Shown here: positions 21,349 through 30,530 of the stretch, in pieces
Layout of the letters: each line of letters begins with the position of its first letter
How positions within the stretch are numbered: position 1 is the stretch's first letter
Assembly (NCBI GenBank): GCA_963702445.1
Contig: CAVPCZ010000005.1
Coordinates: forward strand, 1 to 64,000
Direction of reading: 5' to 3'
Length of the DNA stretch: 64,000 bases
Origin: CAVPCZ01 sp963702445
Lineage (GTDB): Bacteria > Bacteroidota > Ignavibacteria > UBA10030 > UBA6906
Made by a program: the position numbers and the translations under genes
Notes under the pieces: generated by a model
The model's input: the letters and a program-made list of their open reading frames with translations, nothing else
The model's database searches: none
Told to the model about the DNA's origin: nothing

Positions 21349-23411
21349 AGATCTCCACTCCACGCAAGCACCCTCCGGAATCACTTCTGGTCTGGACATT
21401 GCCCGACAGTGTCATCGAAGAACCATCTCTCCTCGAGAAGCAGTTCCATGAAATCCGTCTGGCGGGGTTTGGCGGCGTTGCACCCTTCGTCCGGTGCAGC
21501 CGTTATACGTGGAATGATTCACCCGCGCGAAAAGCTCTCCGGGCAATCGGCACGCTGTGCAGGAAGTACGGAATGCAGAATTGGATCGGACCGGATCCGC
21601 GATTCGTGTCCCGGGAGCTCATTGCCGCTGGAGATGGTCTCGAAGTTCTTCTGTTCGGAAACAAGGCACGGGCCGACGTTTTCCCCAATCTCGGCACCGT
21701 GACAAACAGCGCTTTTTCAGTTCGGTGCCAACTCGCGCCCCGCCACGTCCATACACTGAACGAGGTCGCAATCGAGTACACACCCACCGGGCTCGCCGGT
21801 GTGTTCGCCGTCCGCCATGAACAGAATGCCGCCTGCCCAGCGGAAGTCGTGGATATCACCCCCAGATTCCCGGTTCTTCTACAACGCACGTGACCGGTAT
21901 GCAGAGGCGTTCGGATCTTTCTCGTCACAGAAAAGACCGGTAACTGGAGCGTGCTCGCGTTTTTCAAGGCTCTGACAAACCACGTCGACTACTCCAGCAC
22001 CCGACAGATGCACGCCTATCTGTCCATGCTCACCGGACTCAAGAAAGAACGGTGTGCTGCAGACGGAGTGATGTGGGATGAACCCGGATACACCTGCACA
22101 TACGGGACTCTTCCCTATTCTCCGGGTCTCAGGCGGGAGTACGCCAGATCTTCAGGGCGGCTTCTTGAGCCGGACCTGTGGAAGCTTGCCCTGCCTGCAC
22201 AGGATGAAAGCCACATCCCTGTCCGTACCACGTACTACCGCGTGATCCAGCATTCTGTGAACAAAGCAAATGCCGCCACCACACTTCACATCAGACGACT
22301 CTGGGGAAAGGACATCGTTTCGGGTATTCACGATACATGGCATTTTGAGTCTGCCGATATGTGTGACATGAACCATGGCAGCCTCGATCTCTGGGAGGCC
22401 ATGAAGACAAAGTCCGGCGGCTTCGTTGACCTGGGAGGTATCGATCAGCTTCGCAATCCGGCGTCACCGTGGTACGCGCATCTTGCGGCAATGAGCGTCA
22501 TCTGCGCATCGTTGGGAAGGAGAAGCAGCGGCGGGTATGCGTTCAACAACCTCTGGACGGTGGGCGATGACAATGGCGAGGGGTGGCAGACCGGAATAAT
22601 GGGGCACTGTGTGGACACCATGGCTCTCTTCGGCACCAGATGGCTGGCACATGCCTACGGCCCCGTCGGCACAATCGGTCAGGAACGCTCCTTCCTGGAT
22701 TCCCCTCCCTTGCCCGGGTATCCTGATCACAGCACATGGCCGGGGTTCCCTGAATGGAACCGCCGTCTTGCCGGACATCTTGAAATGATCGAGCACCGTC
22801 TGCCCGAAGCAAACCTGCTCGTCGTCTTTCCCGTGGAAACCCTTTACGCCCTTGCCGGCCCCCCGGCAGACGATGCCGCAGCCGAGGTGTTTCGACTGCT
22901 CCTCGCCCTGCTCGACAATCACTATCATGTTGACGTTGTTTCGGCAGCCCTGTGCGGCGACGGGAGGTTTGAGAAGGGGGCATACGTTTCCGGGCAGCGG
23001 CGCTATGATGCAGTCATTCTTCCCTTCCCCCGGATACTCCACGCCGGCATTCTTCCCATCCTGCGGCGTCAGAGGAATAACGTGCTTCTCTTCCAGGGAA
23101 CGCCGCAGCGGATGAATAACGGCCGGAAAGTTGCCGTTCGTCCTGCTGAAAGCCGGTCAGATATCGACGGCGCACTCCTCTGGCTCGTAGGATTGCCGCA
23201 GCTGCGACCGGTAAAGGCCCCGGCCGGATCATGGGTGACATCGACACCTGTCCGGGCGGGAACGGTGATAAGTCTTGCGCCATCCCGTTACGGATATACG
23301 TACGGGGGACGTCTGAGCAGACATGGTGTGTCCATTGATATTCCCCGGACAAGCGGCCTGACCCGCGTGCTTTTCCCACACGAGGGCGGACCGGTGATCC
23401 TGACCTGCTGA
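21345..23411 (+). CDS. Putative intracellular glycosidase, GH106-like (alpha-L-rhamnosidase type)
   Basis: About 688 aa. ATG 21345 overlaps the previous TGA. There is no signal peptide. The region at about 22060-22200 (MWDEPGYTCTYGTLPYS, then LRREYARSSGRLLEPDLW) resembles the central catalytic region of GH106-like enzymes, where an acidic residue precedes a helical segment. A TIM-barrel core is likely. Two compensating frame jumps near 21865 and 21930 enclose about 65 bases; in the shifted frame they read DSRFFYNARDRYAEAFGSF and join both halves, so a single continuous protein is intended. Assignment to GH106 is tentative; another barrel glycosidase is possible. Confidence 0.5.
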
Positions 23412-23723
23412 TCCTCAGTTACTGATTGGCTTTGCGTAGACGCAGAGACCTTGAGGCTTTTTCGCCAAATGAGAAAGGAACAGGTGCACCTCGGAGCCCC
23501 CATTTCCAGGGGATGTTTTTTTGTAGTTGTTCGGACCTGATCGAGGAGTTTTCGTTTCGGCATCGCGGATTCTTTTCTCCGACATTGCCCGGCAGTCTCT
23601 TTCGCTCGTGGACGTGACTATGCTGACGGAGCACAGCCTAGTCCGCAATAGTGGAAGGTTATGTGCAAATCTATTACACATGAATCGCGATATTCGCGAA
23701 GGCGTCTCACAACCTAGTACAAT
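23412..23723. other. Non-coding stretch upstream of the cassette boundary
   Basis: No convincing gene. A weak hairpin (CCCC at 23497-23500 with GGGG at 23509-23512) followed by seven T at 23517-23523 may end the glycosidase transcript. Short inverted repeats (ATGTG/CACAT, CGCGA/TCGCG) lie around 23660-23700. A 21-base motif repeated at 26483 occurs at 23640-23660. Confidence 0.4.
23640..23660 (+). repeat. Direct repeat copy 1 (matches 26483-26503)
   Basis: AGTCCGCAATAGTGGAAGGT plus a T; 19 of 21 bases are identical to a copy 2.84 kb downstream in the same orientation. The two copies flank the cassette region and the oxidoreductase gene. They may mark a past insertion or be a shared regulatory element. 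Confidence 0.6.
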
Positions 23724-23732
23724 GTTAGGTGG
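23724..23732 (+). other. Integron-type core recombination site (cassette 5' boundary)
   Basis: GTTAGGTGG contains the consensus core site GTTRRRY and is identical to the core at 23994-24002. The 270 bases between the two cores have the size and layout of a gene cassette. A matching left half was not found upstream, so this may be a worn attC or an attI-like site. Confidence 0.5.
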
Positions 23733-23767
23733 CCCCACGCTACAAGGAGGCAAGACTGTACAACAGC

Positions 23768-23948
23768 ATGCTACTGGTAACGCTCGAGATACTCGTGGTC
23801 ATCGTTGCGCCTCTTCTGATTCTCTGCGCAGGTGACTGGATACCCGATGGTGTGGTTGAGTATGGCGATCCTCTTCGGGTTCTCGCTGCTCACAATCGCG
23901 CGCGTGCTTGTGGGAAGTGCTTCGCGGGACGGAAGGGCAGCCACCTAA
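23768..23948 (+). CDS. Small two-helix membrane protein in a cassette (one frameshift)
   Basis: ATG 23768 follows AAGGAGGC at about 23742-23750 and starts MLLVTLEILVVIVAPLLIL, a clear membrane helix. A frame change at about 23820-23832 leads into VTGYPMVWLSMAILFGFSLL, a second helix, then TIARVLVGSASRDGRAAT and TAA at 23946-23948. That stop lies inside the R'' box of the attC site, a normal arrangement for integron cassettes. About 60 aa in total. Function unknown. The frameshift may be a sequencing error or may mean the cassette gene is dead. Confidence 0.5.
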
Positions 23949-24002
23949 CCCCGGCATGCAAGGGACTCGCTGCGCTCGCCGCTGATGCGAGGCGTTAGGT
24001 GG
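23941..24002 (+). other. attC site of an integron gene cassette
   Basis: CCACCTAAC (23941-23949) and GTTAGGTGG (23994-24002) form a perfect 9-bp inverted repeat. They contain R'' ACCTAAC and R' GTTAGGT, which both fit the attC consensus (RYYYAAC and GTTRRRY). Inside, GCAT/ATGC forms a second short pair and GGGACTCGCTGCGCTCGCC a central loop region. Total about 60 bases, the short attC class. Orientation matches plus-strand genes. Confidence 0.75.
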
Positions 24003-24049
24003 CTGCGCCGATCGGGGACAAAAATGATTTGAGAGTGAAGGGAATACAA

Positions 24050-24538
24050 ATGCCGGTTGGTTCGCCTTCTGATGTATCCATGCTTCGCCATACTGTGGCG
24101 ACGGTTGTCTATCGAGGTGCGAAGACTCTTCGGGATGCTCCGAGTGGGTTCGACACGTTTCAGGTCAAACCGAGTTCACGTGCACCGCTGGAGATCGTGG
24201 CGCACATCAGCGATCTCTTTGACTGGGCGCTGTCAATGGCCAAGGGAGTGGAGGTGTGGCACAATTCCATTCCTCAAGGATGGGATCAGGAGGTAGAACG
24301 GTTCTTCAGAGTTGTGGCAGCGTTTGATGAATTCCTGGATACTTCATCCAATATTGCGTGTTCATTGGAGCGATTGTTCCAAGGTCCAGTAGCTGATGCT
24401 CTCACGCATATTGGCCAACTGGCGATGCTACGCCGGCTGCATGGTTCCCCGATCAAGAGCGAGAACTACTTCAGAGCAGAGATCACAGCGGGTCAACTTG
24501 GTCTGAAACAGGCGCCACCCAGGAAAGAATTCGATTGA
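24050..24538 (+). CDS. DinB-like four-helix-bundle protein, cassette-borne
   Basis: 162 aa from ATG 24050, chosen because AAGGGA lies 7 bases upstream. It reads MLRHTVATVVYRGAKTLRDA near the start and EIVAHISDLFDWALSM, then ALTHIGQLAMLRRLHGSPI and ENYFRAEI, the pattern of DinB-family metal-binding bundles with spaced histidines. Such proteins are often thiol-dependent transferases, but this one has no assigned activity. The gene begins 48 bases after the attC core, and a half attC follows its stop at 24563, so it is best seen as a second gene cassette. It is unbroken. Confidence 0.75.
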   Translation: MPVGSPSDVSMLRHTVATVVYRGAKTLRDAPSGFDTFQVKPSSRAPLEIVAHISDLFDWALSMAKGVEVWHNSIPQGWDQEVERFFRVVAAFDEFLDTSSNIACSLERLFQGPVADALTHIGQLAMLRRLHGSPIKSENYFRAEITAGQLGLKQAPPRKEFD

Positions 24539-24562
24539 GTCTTGAGGCGGTCTCCGGCGAAG

Positions 24563-24595
24563 CCCATCTAACACGCGGCTTACCTGCGCCGCGGG
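24563..24595 (+). other. Half attC-like site downstream of the DinB-like gene
   Basis: CATCTAAC contains R'' ATCTAAC (24566-24572), followed by ACGCGGCTTACCTGCGCCGC, which looks like the left arm of a larger attC. The matching right arm and a GTTAGAT core are absent in the following 150 bases. The site may have been truncated by a rearrangement. Confidence 0.4.
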
Positions 24596-24712
24596 TATCG
24601 GGGTTGGCACCGTGGCGACAGGCCAAGCGGCCTGCTTCCTGATCTCCCGATGGGGTGCCAGTGGTGGTATGACGGACACTGGCACTCCATGGGTAAATTT
24701 CCGGGAGGATGC

Positions 24713-26312
24713 TTGAGAATACTTGGATTATCGATACTGCTCTGTCTGCTTGCCCTTGACGGGTTGGCACAAACGAAGGGGGCCGGTCGAAACTATGACC
24801 TGGTCGTCTATGGTGGAACAGCGGGTGGAGTGATGACAGCGGTGGCGGCGGCACGCGAGGGATTGAGGGTCGCGATCATCGAACCGGGGAGGCATCTTGG
24901 TGGGATGGTGACCGGCGGGCTGAGCCGGACCGATTTCGGAGAGCGTGAAGTTGTGGGTGGGATTGCCGTCGAGTTCTACCGTCGCGCGGGGAAGAAGTAT
25001 GGTCGCGAGATCGAATGGATGCCGGAGCCGCGGATTGCCGAGCAGGTTTTAAACGAGATGATCCGTGAGGCACGTACCGTGTCGGTCTTTCTCGGCGAGC
25101 GGCTGCGGGAGAAGGGGGGCGTGGCGCGGCAGGGGACGCGCATTGTCTCGATCACGACCGAGAAGGGGCGCCGATTTTCCGGTCGGATCTTCGCCGATGC
25201 GAGTTACGAGGGAGACCTGATGGCCCAGGCCGGAGTCGACTTCACCTGGGGTCGCGAGGGAGTCGCGCAGTATGGCGAGTCGCTGGCTGGTGTCCGCCCG
25301 AAGGACCGCTATCACCAGTTCGACTTTCCGGTCGCGGCGTATGACAAGGAGGGACCCGATCGAAAACTGCTGCCGGAGATCCAGACGGAACCGCGCGGTG
25401 AGATTGGGGCGGCCGACCGCAAGGTGCAGGCCTACAACTTCCGGATGATCCTCACCGACAATCCGGACAACCGGATCCCCTTTGCAAAGCCGGCCGGCTA
25501 CGACCCGTACCGTTTCGAGCTGGCGGCGCGCTGGCTGCAGGGATTTGTCAGTCATCGCGGGCGGGCGCCGCGTATGGACGAGATCCTGCTTCCGGCCCAG
25601 ATCGCCGGCGATCGGAAGTGGGACTTCAACAACCGCGGGGCTTTTTCGACTGACTACATCGGAAAGAGCTGGGAGTATCCGAATGCGAGCTATGCGCGAC
25701 GCGCTGAGATCTGGAAGGATCACCGGCGCTACACCGAGGAGCTCTTCTATTTTCTGACGACCGATCCGCGGGTGCCCCGGGAGACCCAGGCGGAGATAGC
25801 CCGCTTCGGACTGGCGGAGGACGAATTTGTCGATAACGGCCACTGGCCGTATCAGCTCTACGTGCGTGAGGCCCGCCGGATGGTCGGCGACTATGTCGTC
25901 ACGCAGAAAGACATCCAGACGGAGCTGACCAAGCCGGATGTGATCGGGATGGGTTCGTACAACAGCGATTCGCACAATGTGCAGCGCTATGTTCAGCCGG
26001 ACGGGACGGCCCAGAACGAGGGCAACATGGAGGTGGGCGTCACAGCCCTACCAGATTCCCTACCGGGTGCTGTTGCCGAAGCGGGCGCAGGCGGTCAACC
26101 TGCTGGTGCCGGTCTGTTTCTCGGCAAGCCATGTCACATACTCGACACTGCGGATGGAGCCACAGTATATGATCATCGGACAGGCGGCGGGAGTTGCCGC
26201 GAAGATGGCAATTGAGGGCCGGAAGGCGGTGCAGGAGATCGACACGGCGGCCCTGAAGGAGCGATTGCGCGCGCTCGGTGCGGTCTTCACCTGGAATCCT
26301 CCGGCAAAGTAG
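24713..26312 (+). CDS. Exported FAD-dependent oxidoreductase, FAD_oxidored family (one frameshift)
   Basis: TTG 24713 is the preferred start because GGGAGG lies 6 bases upstream and the signal peptide (LRILGLSILLCLLALDGLAQ) begins directly there; ATG 24689 in the same frame lacks a site. The FAD-binding Rossmann motif is VVYGGTAGGVMTAVAAA, followed by EPGRHLGGMVTGGLSRTDFG, a signature of this family, which includes exported sugar-linked oxidoreductases of unknown reaction. A frame jump near 26040 joins NMEVG to SQPYQIPYRVLLPK; the C-terminal IIGQAAGVAAKMA binds FAD again. It sits in a sugar locus between integron-like sites. Confidence 0.85.
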
Positions 26313-26380
26313 CCTGAGAGACCGAAATCTATATACACGCCGCCTTCGGCGCTTGAGAGGGCCAGACTCGTAGGATCTCA

Positions 26381-26462
26381 AATCCAACTCTGACCTTGGG
26401 ACAAGAACTGGGTGGTCATGGGCACTCCTGGCAAAACCAGGCCTGCCGACAGGTGTTGGATT
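26381..26462 (+). other. attC-like imperfect palindrome after the oxidoreductase gene
   Basis: AATCCAAC (26381-26388) and GTTGGATT (26455-26462) form a perfect 8-bp inverted repeat. They contain ATCCAAC and GTTGGAT, which both fit the R''/R' consensus. Inner pairs ACCT/AGGT and CCTGG/CCAGG are also present. The 82-base length fits an attC. It may equally be a chance terminator-like structure. Confidence 0.4.
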
Positions 26463-26482
26463 CTCGGCTGGATCGCAACGGT

Positions 26483-26503
26483 AGTCCGTGATAGTGGAAG
26501 GTT
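26483..26503 (+). repeat. Direct repeat copy 2 (matches 23640-23660)
   Basis: Same orientation as copy 1, 19 of 21 bases identical. Here the motif extends into a hairpin, GTGGAAG with CTTCCAC (about 26494-26511), that copy 1 lacks. The surrounding 300 bases (26463-26711) hold no clear gene. Confidence 0.6.
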
Positions 26504-26711
26504 GCTTCCACAGTCGCAGCCGCACGGAAGCTCCGAGCCGACGCAACAGCATCGAAGCGAGCGCTTTGATAACACCAACGTTGTTTTCAGCTTCCTTCAG
26601 CAGCACGAGGCCCGCATCGGAAGAAACATAGACTCCGTTGAAGGACGCAAAGAGGATTGGGATTTTTAGGAATAATTCAGGCTAGAGCGCACACGAACAG
26701 CAAAGGTTTGT

Positions 26712-28142
26712 ATGGCTACAAACCCCTCAGTCAACCGTCCACGACGAAGGAGCCGTTCTGTGGAACCTTCTGTCGCCGTTGCGGCCGATCGAATGCCCCG
26801 GCCGATCAAGATCACCGTCCTCGGCGCGGGAAGTATGTTCACGCCGAAACTGGTGAACGATGTCCTGAGAATTCCCGGCGAACAGGGGGGGATCATCGGG
26901 CTGGTGGATATCGACCCTGATCGTCTCACCACAATGCACCGGCTGATCAAGCGCCTTATCGCGCACCTCAAGAAGCCATCGTGGAAGGTTATCGCTTCGA
27001 CTGACCGCACGGAGGTTCTGGACGGGAGCCACTACCTCGTCAACTGCATCGAGGTGAGCGGTGTGGATTGCGTCCGGTGGGACAATGATATTCCGTTGAA
27101 ATACGGCATCGACCAGTGTATCGGCGATACGATTGGCCCCGGGGGACTCTTCAAGGCCCTGCGTACAATCCCGGTATGGCTGGAAGTGCTGCGGGATGCT
27201 GAGACCCTCTGCCCCGATGTTCTCGTGCTGAACTACACGAACCCCATGAGTATGATGTGTCTTGCGGCGGGCCGCAGAAGCCCTCTTGCAGTTGTCGGCC
27301 TCTGTCATTCCGTTCAGGGAACAAGCCGTCTCCTTGCATCGCGTGCCGGCGTGCCGTATGACGAAATGGAGTGGGAGTGCGCCGGAATCAACCATCTTGC
27401 CTGGTTCACCACGCTCAGGCATCACGGCGTGGACCTGTATCCTCTTCTCAAAGCGAAAGCCCGCCGGGATCTGGCCGGAAAGCCGGACGACCCCGCAGAC
27501 GCCAAAGACCTGGTCCGCAAGGATGTCATGCTTCAGTTCGGCGCATTCGTGACCGAGTCGAGCGGACACCTGTCGGAATACCTCCCCTACTACCGCAAGC
27601 GGCCGGATCTTGTGGCACAGTACTGCCGCGATGGCTATGATGGAGGGTCGGGTTTCTACGCGCGTGAGTGGCCGGGCTGGCGCAAGGCGGCAGACCGGGA
27701 ACGTCTCGAGATGCTTCAGGGGAAACGGCCGCTGGAGTGGGAGCGGAGCTGGGAGTATGCAAGCTGGATCATCGAAGCGCGGGAAAAAGACATTCCCATG
27801 CGCATCTATGGCAACGTGATGAACACGTGGAGAGACCAGGGCGCCCTGCTGGCCAATCTTCCTCTCGACGGCTGTGTGGAAGTCGCCTGCTTCGTCGACC
27901 GGAAGGGAATCCGGCCCGTGCGGTTCGGACGACTCCCGGCCCAGATGGCGGCACTCTGTGATGGAAATATGAGAATGTTCGACCTCGGAACGACCGCCGC
28001 GATGGAACGAAGCAAAGAAGCTGCGGTACACGCGCTGATGCTCGACCCGCTGACCTCCGCCGTGTGCAGTCCTGGGGAGATACGTGCAATGTGCCTGGAA
28101 CTATTTGAGGCGGAACGGCAGTACCTCAAAGGATACAAATAG
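26712..28142 (+). CDS. Glycoside hydrolase family 4 enzyme (alpha-galacturonidase/alpha-galactosidase type)
   Basis: Up to 476 aa. The GH4 core starts IKITVLGAGSMFTPKLVNDVL with an NAD-binding glycine motif, so the true start may be ATG 26793, 27 codons later, as in most relatives. Metal and redox residues are present: NYTNPMSMM, CHSVQG with the metal-binding cysteine, and ECAGINHLAWF with the histidine. GH4 enzymes cleave glycosides by NAD+ and Mn2+ redox elimination in the cytoplasm. Which sugar is not certain; the neighbouring lyase and KDG kinase favour a uronide. No frameshift. The next gene starts 12 bases later. Confidence 0.85.
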   Translation: MATNPSVNRPRRRSRSVEPSVAVAADRMPRPIKITVLGAGSMFTPKLVNDVLRIPGEQGGIIGLVDIDPDRLTTMHRLIKRLIAHLKKPSWKVIASTDRTEVLDGSHYLVNCIEVSGVDCVRWDNDIPLKYGIDQCIGDTIGPGGLFKALRTIPVWLEVLRDAETLCPDVLVLNYTNPMSMMCLAAGRRSPLAVVGLCHSVQGTSRLLASRAGVPYDEMEWECAGINHLAWFTTLRHHGVDLYPLLKAKARRDLAGKPDDPADAKDLVRKDVMLQFGAFVTESSGHLSEYLPYYRKRPDLVAQYCRDGYDGGSGFYAREWPGWRKAADRERLEMLQGKRPLEWERSWEYASWIIEAREKDIPMRIYGNVMNTWRDQGALLANLPLDGCVEVACFVDRKGIRPVRFGRLPAQMAALCDGNMRMFDLGTTAAMERSKEAAVHALMLDPLTSAVCSPGEIRAMCLELFEAERQYLKGYK

Positions 28143-28154
28143 GCAGCCGGCCCG

Positions 28155-30530
28155 ATGACCCCCGCCCGCACTGAAATCCGGCATGCTCCAGAACTTCTGG
28201 GCACAGCCGACCTGAGCCCGATCGAGGATTCCCCTGGATCCTATCGGGCACAATCAGAGGAGATTCTCCCGGAGGAGACTCTCCATGGAGAAGTAACGGT
28301 GGTATTGGAGTGCCGGGCCACGAGATTTCCCTTTGAGCGGTATTGCAGATATATGAGGCACAAGGGGGGGACACATCCGCACACGTTCCCTTCGATGGAG
28401 TTCGCAGCCAACCCGCCGGGGCTCCGCCTCGGCCCCTGGCCCGGCTGGCGTGGGATCCCGGAACTGCCTTTGCTCACTCTCTCCTGCGGGACAGAACGAA
28501 CGCCTGTGCGGGCCACGTTCTGGGGAGACGAAATCGACCGGAGAATTCTGCGGGGGTTCTGCCGCATTACACCGGAATCCGGAAGGGATTTGATTGTCAC
28601 AAGTGCTGATCCGGACATTGTGCCGGTCCGCATCCTGCTCTACCGCACCACCTCGGTGCGGGCCCATCCGATCCCCGTGGCGCTCAAACCGGATCTCTCC
28701 GGTGTGCATCCACGACTGTTGATCACTCCCTCTACCTTGCCCGCACTTCGCGAACGCGCGGCCGGTTCGCATGCCTCCGGCTGGCAGATGATACTGGATT
28801 TGCTCGATTCCTGGGATCTTCCCTTTGCCAGGACTGCGGAATCCAAAACCGTCGCCGGCCCGCAACGTTTCACCGGCGAGGATAGAGTGGTGGTGTCCGC
28901 GTTCATCGCCTCCATCGATCCGCAGGAAGAGAATATCAGCAGAGCCCGTCAGGCCTTCCTGAGCTATCTGGAGGAAACAGAGCGTCCGGACTTTGAACCG
29001 CTCACGATAGACACACAGGCGGGCGAGGTGTTGTTTGTGCTCTGCCTGGGATATGATTGGCTCCACCCGCTCCTGACCGCCGGAGAGCGGGAACGGGCGA
29101 GGGAGCGACTGGACCGGATAGCGGATATCTGCCGGGCATATCTCGGCAATGAACGGCGCGACTACGGACAGGCTCATTATCTCGGGTGCGGGCTCGGGCT
29201 GCTGGCGTTTTCTTTTCTCTTCTGGGAGGATCATCCGGGAGCTGCGGAGCTGGCCGCCCGCCTCCGTGGAGATCTGGACTGCGCCCTCTCTCTTCTCCCT
29301 GAAGACGGATCGTATCCGCACGGCATCAATCTCTGGATCTATGAGTTCGGTTTCCTCCTGCGCTGGCTGGAGCTCATCCGGGTGTGCACGGGCGAAGATC
29401 TCTGGCGGACGACCTCCGGTGTGGAACGGGCATCCACATTCCGGGCTGCGACGCTTTCCCCCGACGGCCTGTACGGAGTCACCATCGGGGATCCGCAGTA
29501 CCGGGTCGGCGGCGACAGCTGGTGCCACTTTCTGATCGCTGCACGGACGGGTTCCCCTCTTGCGCAATCGCTGGGGAAACTGCTGCAGTTCCTTCCTCAT
29601 GAAGGTGTCGATGTGCGGAACGTGCCCGCCCGGAGGCGGGTCTACGAGTTCCTGTTCTTTGACCCTTCCATTGCGCCGGCGGACACACTGCCACAGGTGG
29701 AGTATTTTGCCGATGGCGGCCAGATCTGCCTCCGTTCTTCCGATGCCGTCTTCACATTCAGGTCGGGCCCGCCCCTGGGCATGCAACGATACCGGAACGG
29801 CGAATACGGTGCATACGGCCACAGCGACCCGGCAAACGGGACATTCCTTCTGTACAGACGGAACACATTTCTCGTGAACGGTTCGGGTCCGGTATACCGC
29901 CGCGACTCCTCGCTGCACAATGTTGTGACAATAGACGGCCGGGGACAGATAGGAGACTCCACGGTCTGGTTGCCGGATTTTTTTCCTCCGGATGTGCTGG
30001 CTCCGCCGCCCGCGATTCGGGTCGACGGTACGACAATCGCACTTTCCGTGGAGCTGTCCGGTACGTTTCTGCCGCACCTGGGGGTGGAGCAATGCACCCG
30101 TGCGCTCTACGTTGATCTGCATCGCTGCATCATCGGCGTTGACACGGTCCGGTGCGCCCGTGCGCGTTCCATCGAACTCAATATGCACTCCTGGGGAAAC
30201 TTTGTACCCGTAGCCGGAGAACGGGGAAGGGTCTATTCGCTTCCTGGCGGTGTCCGGTACATTCTGCTTGCCCCTTCCGGCGCGACAGATGAGACGGGCC
30301 TCACGGAGTTTGTCCCGGCATACCCGAATGACGGGACACGGGATCATTACCTGAAGAGCGCCGTGCACGCGGCAGAGACGAGGTTCATCTGGTGCCATCT
30401 GTTGACGCCGGAATCCCTCCCGGCCGTTGAACGGGCCGGGCAATCTCCTTTCCGCATTTCGTTTGCGGGAGGTTATTCTCTTCTGTATGACGGCCGCTGG
30501 CTGATCCGGGAGCCCTTTCATGCGCATTGA
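28155..30530 (+). CDS. Heparinase II/III-like polysaccharide lyase
   Basis: 791 aa, unbroken, ATG 28155. No signal peptide. After an N-terminal 200-residue beta domain comes HPRLLITPSTLPALRERA, a common entry to the alpha/alpha-toroid of heparinase-like lyases. The toroid holds DGSYPHGINLWIYEFGFLL and the C-terminal beta domain has GAYGHSDPANGTFLLYRR, with conserved His and Tyr residues. The family cleaves uronic-acid glycans (heparin, alginate) by beta-elimination. Substrate unknown. It overlaps the next gene by 11 bases, so the two are coupled. Confidence 0.75.
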   Translation: MTPARTEIRHAPELLGTADLSPIEDSPGSYRAQSEEILPEETLHGEVTVVLECRATRFPFERYCRYMRHKGGTHPHTFPSMEFAANPPGLRLGPWPGWRGIPELPLLTLSCGTERTPVRATFWGDEIDRRILRGFCRITPESGRDLIVTSADPDIVPVRILLYRTTSVRAHPIPVALKPDLSGVHPRLLITPSTLPALRERAAGSHASGWQMILDLLDSWDLPFARTAESKTVAGPQRFTGEDRVVVSAFIASIDPQEENISRARQAFLSYLEETERPDFEPLTIDTQAGEVLFVLCLGYDWLHPLLTAGERERARERLDRIADICRAYLGNERRDYGQAHYLGCGLGLLAFSFLFWEDHPGAAELAARLRGDLDCALSLLPEDGSYPHGINLWIYEFGFLLRWLELIRVCTGEDLWRTTSGVERASTFRAATLSPDGLYGVTIGDPQYRVGGDSWCHFLIAARTGSPLAQSLGKLLQFLPHEGVDVRNVPARRRVYEFLFFDPSIAPADTLPQVEYFADGGQICLRSSDAVFTFRSGPPLGMQRYRNGEYGAYGHSDPANGTFLLYRRNTFLVNGSGPVYRRDSSLHNVVTIDGRGQIGDSTVWLPDFFPPDVLAPPPAIRVDGTTIALSVELSGTFLPHLGVEQCTRALYVDLHRCIIGVDTVRCARARSIELNMHSWGNFVPVAGERGRVYSLPGGVRYILLAPSGATDETGLTEFVPAYPNDGTRDHYLKSAVHAAETRFIWCHLLTPESLPAVERAGQSPFRISFAGGYSLLYDGRWLIREPFHAH

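Noticed and set aside
23426..23723. Several short open frames after the GH106-like gene
   Set aside because: They have no ribosome sites and no recognisable family, and they overlap in all frames.
26727..28031. A 434-codon open frame on the minus strand
   Set aside because: It mirrors the GH4 gene, which keeps all catalytic motifs.
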